Positions 8,444 to 17,292 of a DNA stretch of 64,000 nt are shown here, piece by piece. The position numbers and the translations under genes were made by a program. Location: assembly GCA_045113275.1 (NCBI GenBank), contig JBGUIU010000209.1:1-64000 (forward strand). Reading direction: 5' to 3'. Every line of letters begins with the position of its first letter. Within the stretch, counting starts at the first letter, position 1. The notes under the pieces were generated by a model that worked only from the letters and a program-made list of their open reading frames with translations, made no database searches and was not told the DNA's origin. Source of the stretch: UBA1181 sp045113275 (lineage in GTDB: Bacteria; Bacteroidota; Bacteroidia; Bacteroidales; Paludibacteraceae).

Positions 8444-8929
8444 ATGAAAAAGAGTTTTTTATTTTTGACTGTTATAGTCATGGTTTTCGTTTCGTCATGT
8501 GAAAAGACTTCACAAGAAGGTGCTTATATTAAGTATGAGTCAGACACATTGTCTATTGAGTATCCTAAGTCATGGGAGACGGAGTTGTATTCCTATTCAT
8601 TCCGTCCGTTTGTAGCGGCTTCGAATGACCAGATTATTACCACAGGTGTTCGTAAGAAACAGGATGTTACATTGGATTCATTTGTGGTAGAGCGTATTAA
8701 CTCTTTCGAGAGCACACAATGGGGATTCCGTTTGTTGGAGAAAGAGGTAAAAGATGGAAGAGCTGTTATCAAGTATGTGAATGAAGCTGACGGACAAGTG
8801 AAGTTGGGTACAATCATGCACATCTACGACTATGGTGATTCATTCTATGGTATCGACTGTATATATGAGACAGATCAGCAGAAAGATACAGCAGAGTATA
8901 TTATGAATTCAATAAAATTAAAAAGATAA
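8444..8929 (+). CDS. Small lipoprotein of unknown function
   Basis: A protein of about 161 residues from the ATG at 8444 (another in-frame ATG is at 8438). The signal peptide ends in a lipobox, FVSSC. The mature part contains a segment resembling the PsbP/DUF1795-like fold (DTLSIEYPKSWETELY, then SFVVERINSFESTQWGFRLLEKEV), short beta strands with one helix. Proteins of that class are often periplasmic lipoproteins. The likeness is based on pattern only, so the call stays at lipoprotein. It is followed by thrS with its own promoter. Confidence 0.7.
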   Translation: MKKSFLFLTVIVMVFVSSCEKTSQEGAYIKYESDTLSIEYPKSWETELYSYSFRPFVAASNDQIITTGVRKKQDVTLDSFVVERINSFESTQWGFRLLEKEVKDGRAVIKYVNEADGQVKLGTIMHIYDYGDSFYGIDCIYETDQQKDTAEYIMNSIKLKR

Positions 8930-8965
8930 CGGTTGACTTAGGTTCAATAATTTAAGTAAAAGTTC

Positions 8966-8973
8966 TATCTTTG
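8966..8973 (+). promoter_or_regulatory. -7 element for thrS
   Basis: TATCTTTG lies 64 bp before the thrS ATG. The leader is too short for a T-box, and none is visible. Confidence 0.55.
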
Positions 8974-9037
8974 CATGTTTTTTATTAATTATTAAAAGGG
9001 ATGACGTTTGTGAGTTGTCCGTAAATGTAATAAAGTT

Positions 9038-10990
9038 ATGATAAAGGTAACATTTCCTGATGGTTCTGTTCGTGAGTATGAAAATGGGACGACAGGTATG
9101 CAAATTGCAGAGAGTATCAGCTCTCGGTTAGCACAAGAGGTGCTTTCTATTGGTGTAAATGGTGAAGTACGTGATTTGAATCGTCCGATAGAGGAGGATT
9201 GTAGCGTGAAACTATTCAAGTTTGAGGATGAGGAAGGTAAACACACATTCTGGCATACATCAGCTCACTTGATGGCTCAAGCCATTCAGATGTTATATCC
9301 TAATGCAAAGTTTGGAATTGGTCCTGCTATTGAGAATGGATTTTATTATGATATAGATTTTGGTGAGATAGTCTTGAAAGAGGCTGATTTCGCTGCTATA
9401 GAAAAGAAGATGGCAGAGATTGTTGCTACAAAGCAATCTTTGACGCGTGTAGATATCAGTAAGGCAGATGCCATGAAGATGTTCACTGAGAGAGGTGAAG
9501 TATATAAGACAGAGTTAATTAGTGAATTAGAGGACGGTAAGATTACATTATACGAACAAGGTTCGTTTACAGATCTTTGTCGCGGTCCACACTTGGCTGA
9601 TGTGTCACCAATCAAAGCTATTAAGATTACTTCTTTGGCAGGTGCATATTGGAGAGGAGATGAGAAACGTAAACAATTGACTCGTTTGTACGCTATCACT
9701 TTCCCTAAGAAGAAGATGTTGGATGAATATCTAGCATTGATGGAAGAGGCAAAGAAACGTGACCATCGTAAGATTGGTAAAGAGCTTGGCTTGTTTATGT
9801 TCACCGATATGGTAGGAAAAGGTTTGCCAATGTGGTTGCCAAAGGGTACAGCTCTTCGTCTTCGTCTAGAAGATTTCTTGAAGAGAATCCAGAAGAAGTT
9901 TGGCTATCAACAGGTGATGACTCCTCATATTGGTAATAAAGATCTATATGTAACATCAGGACACTGGGATCACTACGGTGAAGATAGTTTCCGTCCGATT
10001 ACGACTCCAGAAGAGGGAGAGGTTTATTTGTTGAAACCAATGAACTGTCCTCACCACTGTATGATATACAAGTGGCAACCACGTTCGTATCGTGATCTTC
10101 CATTGCGATTGGCTGAGTTTGGTACAGTATATCGTTACGAACAGAGTGGAGAGTTGCACGGTTTGACACGTGTACGTTCTTTCACACAGGATGATGCACA
10201 TATCTATTGTCGTCCAGATCAGGTGAAAGATGAGTTTATCCGTGTGATGGATATCATCTCAATCATCTTCAAAGCATTGAATTTTGAAAATTTCGAAGCT
10301 CAGATATCTTTGCGTGATCCAAACAATAAGACTAAATACGTTGGTACTGATGAGAATTGGGCCAAAGCTGAAGCCGCTATTGTAGAAGCATGTAAAGAGA
10401 AGAATATGCCAGCCAGAGTAGAATATGGTGAGGCTGCTTTCTATGGACCTAAGTTGGATTTCATGGTGAAGGATGCCATAGGACGTCGTTGGCAGTTAGG
10501 AACGATTCAGGTGGATTATAATTTGCCAGAACGTTTCGGTTTGGAATATGTAGGAGAAGATAATCAAAAGCACAGACCAGTGATGATTCACCGTGCACCA
10601 TTTGGTTCTATGGAGCGTTTCGTGGCTGTGTTGATTGAACATACAGGTGGTAAGTTCCCATTGTGGTTGACTCCTGATCAAGTTGTTATCTTACCAATTA
10701 GTGAGAAGTATAACGACTACGCAAAGAAAGTAGCAGAGTATTTGGATGAAAGAGACATCCGTGCCATTGTTGATGATCGTAACGAGAAGATTGGACGTAA
10801 GATTCGTGATAATGAGGTGAAGAGAATCCCGTACATGTTGATCGTAGGTGAGAAAGAGGCAGAGAACGAAGAAGTATCTGTTCGTAAACAAGGTGAAGGT
10901 GATATGGGCTCTCTTAAATTAGAAGAGTTTGCTACAAAGATGAACAAAGAGGTAGAAGCTATGATGAATAGCTGGCAAAATAATAAGTAA
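9038..10990 (+). CDS. thrS: Threonyl-tRNA synthetase
   Basis: This 650-residue class II synthetase charges tRNA-Thr. It has an N-terminal TGS domain (FPDGSVREYENGTTGMQIAE), the editing domain with its HTSAHLMAQA motif around residues 72-81, the catalytic core with motif 2 (RYEQSGELHGLTRVRSF) and the zinc ligand region MNCPHHC, motif 3 (PFGSMERF), and a C-terminal anticodon-binding domain. Length is normal. In many Bacteroidetes thrS is followed by infC-rpmI-rplT. Here it is followed by two terminators and a gene on the other strand. Confidence 0.98.
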   Translation: MIKVTFPDGSVREYENGTTGMQIAESISSRLAQEVLSIGVNGEVRDLNRPIEEDCSVKLFKFEDEEGKHTFWHTSAHLMAQAIQMLYPNAKFGIGPAIENGFYYDIDFGEIVLKEADFAAIEKKMAEIVATKQSLTRVDISKADAMKMFTERGEVYKTELISELEDGKITLYEQGSFTDLCRGPHLADVSPIKAIKITSLAGAYWRGDEKRKQLTRLYAITFPKKKMLDEYLALMEEAKKRDHRKIGKELGLFMFTDMVGKGLPMWLPKGTALRLRLEDFLKRIQKKFGYQQVMTPHIGNKDLYVTSGHWDHYGEDSFRPITTPEEGEVYLLKPMNCPHHCMIYKWQPRSYRDLPLRLAEFGTVYRYEQSGELHGLTRVRSFTQDDAHIYCRPDQVKDEFIRVMDIISIIFKALNFENFEAQISLRDPNNKTKYVGTDENWAKAEAAIVEACKEKNMPARVEYGEAAFYGPKLDFMVKDAIGRRWQLGTIQVDYNLPERFGLEYVGEDNQKHRPVMIHRAPFGSMERFVAVLIEHTGGKFPLWLTPDQVVILPISEKYNDYAKKVAEYLDERDIRAIVDDRNEKIGRKIRDNEVKRIPYMLIVGEKEAENEEVSVRKQGEGDMGSLKLEEFATKMNKEVEAMMNSWQNNK

Positions 10991-11012
10991 TTATTGTTTT
11001 ATTAGATAATCG

Positions 11013-11052
11013 GAGGTTGTATCAAAGTTCTTTGATACAACCTCTATCTTTT
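11013..11052 (+). terminator. Terminator after thrS
   Basis: A perfect 15-bp stem: GAGGTTGTATCAAAG (11013-11027) pairs with CTTTGATACAACCTC (11030-11044) across a two-base gap, followed by a short T-rich stretch. Confidence 0.8.
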
Positions 11053-11102
11053 AATAAATGATACAATAGTAGAAAGTAAAGTTGCCGATACGGCTACAAA
11101 TA

Positions 11103-11133
11103 AAATGGGTTGTCAATATGACAACCCATTTTT
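11103..11133. terminator. Bidirectional terminator between thrS and thrA
   Basis: AATGGGTTGTC and GACAACCCATT form a perfect stem with A-rich and T-rich flanks, so it can act on both convergent transcripts. The thrA stop is 25 bp away. Confidence 0.75.
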
Positions 11134-11157
11134 ATATAGATAAGTTTTAATCTGTGA

Positions 11158-13581
11158 TTATCGAATGTTTGCGATGCTGATGATATCCGCAAATACACCG
11201 GCAGCTGTAACGGCTGCACCAGCTCCGTATCCACGAATCATCATTGGATCTTGGTAGCGAGCAGTGTTGATGATGATAAGGTTGTTGCTTCCCTTCAAAT
11301 CATAGAATGGATGTGTAGGACCTACAGCTTGTAAACCTACGCTGGTCTTACCATTCTCTAACTTGGCAACGAAACACCAGTGTTTACCTTCAGCTTCAAT
11401 CACTTTACGTTTCTCTTCAAATGCTGCATCGTATCCTTCTACTTTCTTCCAGAAATCATCCAATGAGCCTTCAAAGAAATCATTTGGAATAAATAGATTC
11501 TTCTCGACATCGTCTTGTTCTACACGGATACCTGATTCACGGGCTAAGATAACCAATTTACGGATCACGTCTTTTCCACTTAAGTCGATACGAGGGTCTG
11601 GTTCAGCGAAACGAGCTTCCATCGCCATTCTGATAGCTTTACTTAATGGAATATCTTTGCTGATGGTATTGAATATGAAGTTCAATGTTCCAGAAAGGAC
11701 AGCTTCCAATTTAACGATTCTATCACCACTGAAGATAAGATCGTTTATAGTGTTGATGATTGGAAGTCCGGCACCCACATTTGTTTCGTAAAGATATTTG
11801 ATACCACGTTTACGAGCAATGTTTTTCAACTCCATGTATGTGTCATAGTCGCCTGATGCAGCTATCTTATTTGCTGCTACAACGGATATATTATGTAACA
11901 ACAGATCTTTGTAGATGTTAGCAATCGCACCGCTTGCGGTACAGTCAACGAAGACACAGTTATAGATATTCAAATCGATCAACGCTTGTTTGATGATTTC
12001 AGGTGTTGATGTTTTACCATCTTTCAATAACTCTTTGTATTGAGTTAGGTCAATACCGTCACGATCTAAGATATAGTTGCTTACATCGGCAATACCGATA
12101 ACCTTCACCATCAGGTTGTTTTGTTTCATCAATAACTCCTTCTGTGTGTGAAGTTGCTCTAACAAGCTACCACCAACTGTTCCTGTTCCTACAACAAATA
12201 GGTTTAGTTGTTGGTATTCAGAAAGGAAGAAAGATTCGTGAATACAGTTGAGTGCTTTCCGAAGATCTACGCGTTTAACCACGCATGAGATGTTTGTCTC
12301 AGCAGATCCTTGGGCCAAGGCAATGATATTGATGTTATTACGACCAAGCGCATTAAATAATTTTCCTGCAGTTCCAGTCGTTTGTTTCATATTATCACCT
12401 ACGATAGCGATGGTAGCCAAATCTTTCTCTGATGTAATGGAGTTTATAGCGCCCATATTCATCTCTTCTTCAAACTCTTCGCTTAGAAGATCCATCACTT
12501 GTTCTGCGTCATTCGCTTGTACGCCGATAGAGATAGAGCTTCCAGAAGAAGCTTGAGATACGAAGAATGTATGAATACCGTTATAATCCAGTTTCATGAA
12601 TATACGTCCATTGACATTATGAACATTCATCATGCCCATACCTTGGATGGTAACTAAGGATGTGTTTTCGATTGAGGAGATACCTTTAATCGTTTTTTCA
12701 TCTTTCACATCGCTAGAGATGAGAGTTCCTAAAGAGTCTGGGCGATTAATATTCATAATTTGGATAGGAATATTTGCCACGTATGCAGGATATATTGTTG
12801 GTGGGAATATCACAGTTGCTCCAAAGTTACAGAGTTCCATTGCTTCGGAGTAGCTGAGATGTTCGATTTGATATGCTTTACGAGTAACCGATGGGTCGGC
12901 TGTCATGAAACCATCAGAAGTCTTCCAGATTTCAATCTTTGATGCGCCAAGTGCTGCTGCAATCAAAGCAGCTGTATAGTCTGAACCACCACGACCTAGT
13001 GTAGTTATATCTGCTGAGTCGGCATCAGATGCAATGAATCCTGGTACAACAACACGCGTATTGGAAGAAGAAGCAAACTCTTCCTTAATCAGTTTGTATG
13101 TGAGTTCGTAATCAACGTTTACGTGACCGAGAGAATCGGTTGTCTTGATGAGATTACGAGAATCGATGTATTTTGCATCGATGAACTGGCTTACAAAAAG
13201 TGAAGCTATGCGTTCACCATACGAAAGAATGATATCTTCTGTTTTAGAAGTTAGGTCTTTGATTAAATAAACACCTTTTAAGATATTCTGTAGTTCATCG
13301 TGTAAAGAAGAAATCTCGCTGATTGCTTTTTCACGGCTTGCTGCAGGCAAGCATCCTTCGATTAATTGATTATGTGTGGATATGATGGTGTTTAGTTTTT
13401 CTGTATATGAAGCATTTCCTTGTGCAGCTAATGTGGTAGTCTCAACCAACATGTCTGTGACATTTTCTACTGCTGAAATAACGATTACAACTGGCTCTTT
13501 TACGCCTTCAATGATTTTTTTAACTTGCTGCAAGTTCTTTATGGAGCCTACGGATGCTCCACCAAATTTTAAAACTTTCAT
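11158..13581 (-). CDS. thrA: Bifunctional aspartokinase / homoserine dehydrogenase
   Basis: An 807-residue fusion enzyme catalysing the first and third steps from aspartate to threonine and methionine. The N-terminal aspartokinase starts with MKVLKFGGASVGS and contains the TTLGRGGSDYTA substrate loop; two ACT regulatory modules follow at about 310-460 (SIENTSLVTIQGMGM and ATIAIVGDNMKQTTG). The homoserine dehydrogenase begins at about 465 with the NAD-binding LFVVGTGTVGG and carries the YETNVGAGLP and GTLNFIF segments. Length matches E. coli ThrA/MetL. Which end product inhibits it cannot be told from sequence. It is a single-gene unit. Confidence 0.95.
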   Translation of the reverse strand: MKVLKFGGASVGSIKNLQQVKKIIEGVKEPVVIVISAVENVTDMLVETTTLAAQGNASYTEKLNTIISTHNQLIEGCLPAASREKAISEISSLHDELQNILKGVYLIKDLTSKTEDIILSYGERIASLFVSQFIDAKYIDSRNLIKTTDSLGHVNVDYELTYKLIKEEFASSSNTRVVVPGFIASDADSADITTLGRGGSDYTAALIAAALGASKIEIWKTSDGFMTADPSVTRKAYQIEHLSYSEAMELCNFGATVIFPPTIYPAYVANIPIQIMNINRPDSLGTLISSDVKDEKTIKGISSIENTSLVTIQGMGMMNVHNVNGRIFMKLDYNGIHTFFVSQASSGSSISIGVQANDAEQVMDLLSEEFEEEMNMGAINSITSEKDLATIAIVGDNMKQTTGTAGKLFNALGRNNINIIALAQGSAETNISCVVKRVDLRKALNCIHESFFLSEYQQLNLFVVGTGTVGGSLLEQLHTQKELLMKQNNLMVKVIGIADVSNYILDRDGIDLTQYKELLKDGKTSTPEIIKQALIDLNIYNCVFVDCTASGAIANIYKDLLLHNISVVAANKIAASGDYDTYMELKNIARKRGIKYLYETNVGAGLPIINTINDLIFSGDRIVKLEAVLSGTLNFIFNTISKDIPLSKAIRMAMEARFAEPDPRIDLSGKDVIRKLVILARESGIRVEQDDVEKNLFIPNDFFEGSLDDFWKKVEGYDAAFEEKRKVIEAEGKHWCFVAKLENGKTSVGLQAVGPTHPFYDLKGSNNLIIINTARYQDPMMIRGYGAGAAVTAAGVFADIISIANIR

Positions 13582-13622
13582 GCTCTTTAAATTAATATAT
13601 AAAAACTATTTTTTTGATTTTG

Positions 13623-13652
13623 CAAAGATAGCAACTTTTTATCAAATGGCAA
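13623..13652 (-). promoter_or_regulatory. Promoter for thrA
   Basis: The minus strand reads TATCTTTG (13630-13623), with TTG (13652-13650) 19 bp upstream acting as -33 element. Confidence 0.6.
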
Positions 13653-13737
13653 TTTTTTAAATTGATGGAATTTATGATAATTCGGGTAAAAATAAATGAT
13701 TTGAAGGCGCTTCGCATGGATAGGCTTACGATATAAT

Positions 13738-13769
13738 GAAAAAAAGAGAAATCGCATGGATTTCTCTTT
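13738..13769 (-). terminator. Terminator after the bactofilin gene
   Basis: On the minus strand AAAGAGAAAT and ATTTCTCTTT form a ten-bp stem followed by a T tract (positions down to 13738). Confidence 0.8.
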
Positions 13770-13793
13770 CTAAATTCTTATGTCAGTGTTTGT

Positions 13794-14168
13794 TTATTTG
13801 TCCTTCTCTTTATCCTTTGCTGGGGCTGACTCTGCATTACTCATGTCGCAAGAACCTGTGAAGATTGCACGAGGCTCGATAGAAAGTATTTTTGTATCAA
13901 TATCACCTTCCACAACGGCAGTTGATTTAAGAGATAGTGTTTGAGATATATGCATTGTACCTTTCACTGTACCTTCGATTTCAGCATTTGCGCAAGTGAG
14001 GGTACCAATCATGACACCTTTTTCTCCAATGACCATTTTCCCTTCGCATACAATAGTTCCTTCAATGGTACCATCCAAACGAAAATCTGACTTGGCAACT
14101 ATATCGCCTGTTATTTTTGTTCCAAGAGCCAACGTATTGTGCCCATTTCCGATAATTTCTTTTGACAT
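13794..14168 (-). CDS. Bactofilin (polymer-forming cytoskeletal protein)
   Basis: This 124-residue protein is almost entirely a right-handed beta-helix of short repeated turns rich in G, I and V (LGTKITGDIVAKSDFRLDGTIEGTI and following turns), the hallmark of bactofilins (DUF583). Such proteins polymerise without nucleotide and act in cell shape and envelope organisation. The C-terminal tail is charged (SAPAKDKEKDK). It lies 17 bp downstream of pheS on the same strand, so it is probably co-transcribed with it, and ends at a terminator. Confidence 0.9.
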   Translation of the reverse strand: MSKEIIGNGHNTLALGTKITGDIVAKSDFRLDGTIEGTIVCEGKMVIGEKGVMIGTLTCANAEIEGTVKGTMHISQTLSLKSTAVVEGDIDTKILSIEPRAIFTGSCDMSNAESAPAKDKEKDK

Positions 14169-14185
14169 AAATATGTTTTTTATGG

Positions 14186-15205
14186 TTAGTATGCAGATTT
14201 AAACTGGTTCAAGAATCGTACGTCATTCTCAGAGAACATACGTAGATCCTTTACTTGATATTTTAAGTTTGTGATACGTTCAATACCCATACCGAAAGCA
14301 TATCCTGAATAGACTTTACTGTCTATGCCGCAGCTTTCCAAAACATTGGGATCGACCATACCGCATCCTAAGATTTCCACCCAACCTGTACCTTTACAGA
14401 ATGGACAACCTTTACCTCCACAGAGATTACATGAGATATCCATCTCGGCAGAAGGTTCTGTGAATGGGAAGTAAGATGGACGGAGTCTTATTTTTGTTCC
14501 TTCTCCAAACATCTCTTTAGCAAAATACAACAATGCTTGCTTTAAATCAGCAAATGATACATTCTTGTCTATGTATAATCCTTCAACCTGATGGAAGAAA
14601 CAATGTGCTCTATATGAAATAGCCTCATTTCTATACACTCTACCTGGACATAACACTCTGATAGGAGGTTCTTGGGTAGTCATGATTCTTGTTTGTACAG
14701 AAGAGGTGTGTGTACGTAACAATACATCTGGATCTCTTGTGATGAAGAATGTGTCTTGCATATCTCTTGCAGGATGCTCTGGAGGAAAGTTTAATGCAGA
14801 AAATACATGCCAATCATCTTCCACTTCAGGACCTTCTGCAATAACAAAACCTAATCGTCCAAATATGTCTGCAATTTCTGTCTTTACAATAGATAGCGGA
14901 TGTCTTGTTCCTAATTCGATAGGATCTGGCGTACGTGTCAAATCTAATTTGTTCTCTTCAGAAACAGAACTCTCCAAATTAGATTTTAATTCGTTGATCT
15001 TGTTTTGAGCCGTATTCTTTAGGTCGTTAAGCATCTGACCGATTTCTTTCTTTTGTTCATTTGAAACCGTTCTAAAGTCATTGAACAACGACGTGACTTC
15101 ACCTTTCTTGCTTAAATATTTGATTCTTAGAGACTCTAAGTCATCTCTGTTGATGGCTTTTAATCCTTTTATCTCATCTAAAAGTTGTTTAATACGCTCT
15201 TTCAT
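14186..15205 (-). CDS. pheS: Phenylalanyl-tRNA synthetase alpha subunit
   Basis: A 339-residue class II subunit. The N-terminal coiled coil (about 1-90) contacts tRNA. The catalytic core has HPLSIVKTEI, the motif 2 segment YRNEAISYRAHCFFHQVEGL, PSYFPFTEPSAE, and motif 3 GFGMGIERI (here YAFGMGIERI). A CNLCGGKGCPFCKG insertion near residue 260 carries four Cys in two pairs, as in many Bacteroidetes PheS. pheT is not in the window. The ATG at 15205 follows a good -7 element. Confidence 0.97.
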   Translation of the reverse strand: MKERIKQLLDEIKGLKAINRDDLESLRIKYLSKKGEVTSLFNDFRTVSNEQKKEIGQMLNDLKNTAQNKINELKSNLESSVSEENKLDLTRTPDPIELGTRHPLSIVKTEIADIFGRLGFVIAEGPEVEDDWHVFSALNFPPEHPARDMQDTFFITRDPDVLLRTHTSSVQTRIMTTQEPPIRVLCPGRVYRNEAISYRAHCFFHQVEGLYIDKNVSFADLKQALLYFAKEMFGEGTKIRLRPSYFPFTEPSAEMDISCNLCGGKGCPFCKGTGWVEILGCGMVDPNVLESCGIDSKVYSGYAFGMGIERITNLKYQVKDLRMFSENDVRFLNQFKSAY

Positions 15206-15233
15206 TTCTGTATGTATGATTCTTTTGAATATG

Positions 15234-15241
15234 CAAAGTTA
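15234..15241 (-). promoter_or_regulatory. -7 element for pheS
   Basis: The minus strand reads TAACTTTG, 28 bp before the pheS start. Confidence 0.55.
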
Positions 15242-15303
15242 CTATTTTTTTCTGTATATGGACTAATTTGCAATTTGAAAGTTATTTTTTTATAAATTTT
15301 TCT

Positions 15304-15311
15304 TAATTTTG
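15304..15311 (+). promoter_or_regulatory. -7 element for the LytS/LytTR pair
   Basis: TAATTTTG fits TAnnTTTG and predicts a transcript start at about 15317. That excludes the in-frame GTG at 15314 as start of the kinase and favours the ATG at 15329. Confidence 0.5.
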
Positions 15312-15328
15312 ATGTGTTTGAATTCGAT

Positions 15329-16468
15329 ATGCTTAAACAGTATAGTATTGAAATCTTCATTTGGTTAGCTGTTTTCGTTATGCTAACCATCAGTAATATC
15401 TCTGTTGATCTATTCTTGTCAATGGAGTTATCTGTCATTTTAACAATCGGAATGATGATCGTTTTTTATACTTGCCGGTTCCTCTCTATTCCGTACTTAT
15501 ATAAAAGCAGTCGTTTTTTCATCTTCTTTTTATTGTCTATTCTTTTTATCGGAGGCATTTCGTGGTTGACGTCATATCTAGAGGATTCTTTAACCTCTTC
15601 GTATCTAACTTCATTGGTAGATGAAAGGGAACGTTCGTTGTTGGATATTCAACTTCCTGCCGAAACGAAGCCTTTTTTTGAGGAGCAAGGATATAGTGAG
15701 ACGACCAGTGAAAATTCCAGATTGTATATCTCCTCCTTATGGAAAACGGTCATTTTATATTTTGGATCTTTTCTGCTTTCCCTGATTATGTATTATCGAA
15801 AGAGAACCTCTGAGGTGGAAGCACAACAGGCACTTCTTATGCAGGATAAGGTTAAGATGGAGTTGAACTTTCTGCGTTCTCAGATCAACCCTCATTTTTT
15901 ATTCAATGCCCTGAATAATATATATTCCATGATATACACGGGAGATCAGCATGCTGCCGATAGTGTCTTGTCTCTATCTGAGATGTTACGCTATGTAACA
16001 TACGAATCAAAGGAATCCAGGATATTGTTATCGGGAGAGGTCTCATATCTGGAGAATTATATTGAGTTTCAGAAATTCAGTTATGAGGGAGAAATAAATG
16101 TTGTGTTTAAAAAAGATATCTTGTCGGATACGATTTTGATTGCTCCGATGCTTTTCCAACCGTTTGTGGAAAATGCATTTAAGTATAGTGGTATCGGACA
16201 GGATAAAGATGCGTATATTCGTATCTCACTTTCTTCAGATAATACTAAACTGTTGTTTTCAATAGAGAATAGTAAGAAGAAAACATCGTATTCGGATAAG
16301 GAGATGAAGAACAATGGTATTGGAATAGAGAATGTGAAGAAAAGGTTGGATCTGATGTATCCTAATCGTCACTCTTTGGTAATTGATGATAAAGGGGCAT
16401 CATTTCGGATGAACATGAGTATTGAATTAGATAATGATAAAAAAAATAATGTGCTATATGGAAAATGA
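15329..16468 (+). CDS. LytS-type sensor histidine kinase
   Basis: A 379-residue kinase of the His_kinase (LytS/YehU) class. Four to five membrane helices fill residues 1-80 and about 135-155, with a short outside loop between. The kinase core starts with a coiled coil and the phospho-acceptor motif RSQINPHFLFNALN (His189). A HATPase_c domain carries FVENAFKYS (N box) and NNGIGIENVKKRL (G box). It overlaps the response regulator gene by 11 bp. The pair probably senses an envelope signal. No ligand domain is recognised. Confidence 0.92.
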   Translation: MLKQYSIEIFIWLAVFVMLTISNISVDLFLSMELSVILTIGMMIVFYTCRFLSIPYLYKSSRFFIFFLLSILFIGGISWLTSYLEDSLTSSYLTSLVDERERSLLDIQLPAETKPFFEEQGYSETTSENSRLYISSLWKTVILYFGSFLLSLIMYYRKRTSEVEAQQALLMQDKVKMELNFLRSQINPHFLFNALNNIYSMIYTGDQHAADSVLSLSEMLRYVTYESKESRILLSGEVSYLENYIEFQKFSYEGEINVVFKKDILSDTILIAPMLFQPFVENAFKYSGIGQDKDAYIRISLSSDNTKLLFSIENSKKKTSYSDKEMKNNGIGIENVKKRLDLMYPNRHSLVIDDKGASFRMNMSIELDNDKKNNVLYGK

Positions 16469-17168
16469 TTTAATAAAAGTTGTCATTATTGATGATGAGT
16501 TTCCTGCAAGGAAGTTGTTGTCAGAGTATGTTTCTAAATTGTCCATGTTGCAATTAGTTGGCGTTTATGAAGATGCTATCCAGTCTGTTAAGGATTTACA
16601 GCAGGTGGATCTTATCTTGACAGATATTCAGATGCCTGAGTTATCTGGGTTGGATTTTATTCGTTCGTTGAAGGAGAAACCTATGGTTATATTTACAACA
16701 GCTTATAAGGAGTACGCGTTGGATAGTTACGAGCTAGAGGCAGTGGATTATTTGCTTAAACCGATCTCATTCCCTCGGTTTGTGCAGGCAATAAATAAGG
16801 TGACAGAACGGATTAAACTAAAACGGCAGTCGTTGTCTCCTGATAATAACAAACAGGGGAAAGATTATTTTATGGTGAAGGCAGACTATAAATTGTATCG
16901 AATCGACTATGCTAATTTGCTGTATGTTGAGGGACAAAGTGAGTATGTTACTTTCCATTTGAAGGATAAGAAACGTATTACGGCATATTACTCGTTAAAG
17001 AAGTTGGAGGAAGAACTTCCTGCCAATGAGTTTGTCCGTATTCATAAATCGTATATCGTTTCGTTATCTAATATTGACGAAGTAGAAGGAAATATGGTTT
17101 CTATTGCGGGGTTGAAATTGTCTATTGGAAAGAACTACAAAGATTTACTTTTAGAAAAGCTAAATTAA
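16458..17168 (+). CDS. LytTR-family response regulator
   Basis: A 236-residue regulator. The receiver domain (about 5-125) has the acidic pair IDDE, phospho-acceptor Asp56 in LTDIQMPELSG, and Lys101 in LLKPISF. The C-terminal LytTR DNA-binding domain (about 140-235) shows FMVKADYKLYRI, LYVEGQSEYV and FVRIHKSYIV. The start at 16458 (MENDLIK) is preferred to an upstream in-frame ATG at 16434 inside the kinase gene. It is paired with the kinase upstream. Targets are unknown; the neighbouring TolC-type gene is a candidate only by position. Confidence 0.93.
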   Translation: MENDLIKVVIIDDEFPARKLLSEYVSKLSMLQLVGVYEDAIQSVKDLQQVDLILTDIQMPELSGLDFIRSLKEKPMVIFTTAYKEYALDSYELEAVDYLLKPISFPRFVQAINKVTERIKLKRQSLSPDNNKQGKDYFMVKADYKLYRIDYANLLYVEGQSEYVTFHLKDKKRITAYYSLKKLEEELPANEFVRIHKSYIVSLSNIDEVEGNMVSIAGLKLSIGKNYKDLLLEKLN

Positions 17169-17204
17169 AAGTCTTTAAATAGGAGAGTATATAAAACTAA
17201 GAAA

Positions 17205-17232
17205 GCACCTAGTTTCCCAACTTGGTGCTTTC
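17205..17232. terminator. Bidirectional terminator between the response regulator and TolC genes
   Basis: GAAAGCACC (17211-17219) pairs with GGTGCTTTC (17224-17232). On the minus strand a T-rich stretch (TTAGTTTTAT) follows, so it mainly serves the TolC transcript. Confidence 0.65.
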
Positions 17233-17292
17233 TCGAACGTTTTTGCGTTCTAAAAAATGAAAACAAACACTATTATGAAAAAGTTTCTAATT

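Noticed and set aside
8930..9037. Possible T-box or attenuator before thrS
   Set aside because: The leader is short; T-box RNAs are rare outside Gram-positives, and no conserved core was seen.
11363..13660. Several plus-strand open frames opposite thrA
   Set aside because: They are antisense shadows of the fused enzyme, without promoters or known motifs. The same holds for frames opposite sbcC, sbcD, pgk and the giant gene.
15202..15438. A 78-codon minus-strand open frame across the pheS/kinase gap
   Set aside because: It overlaps both the pheS promoter and the kinase start, lacks any recognisable feature and has no promoter.
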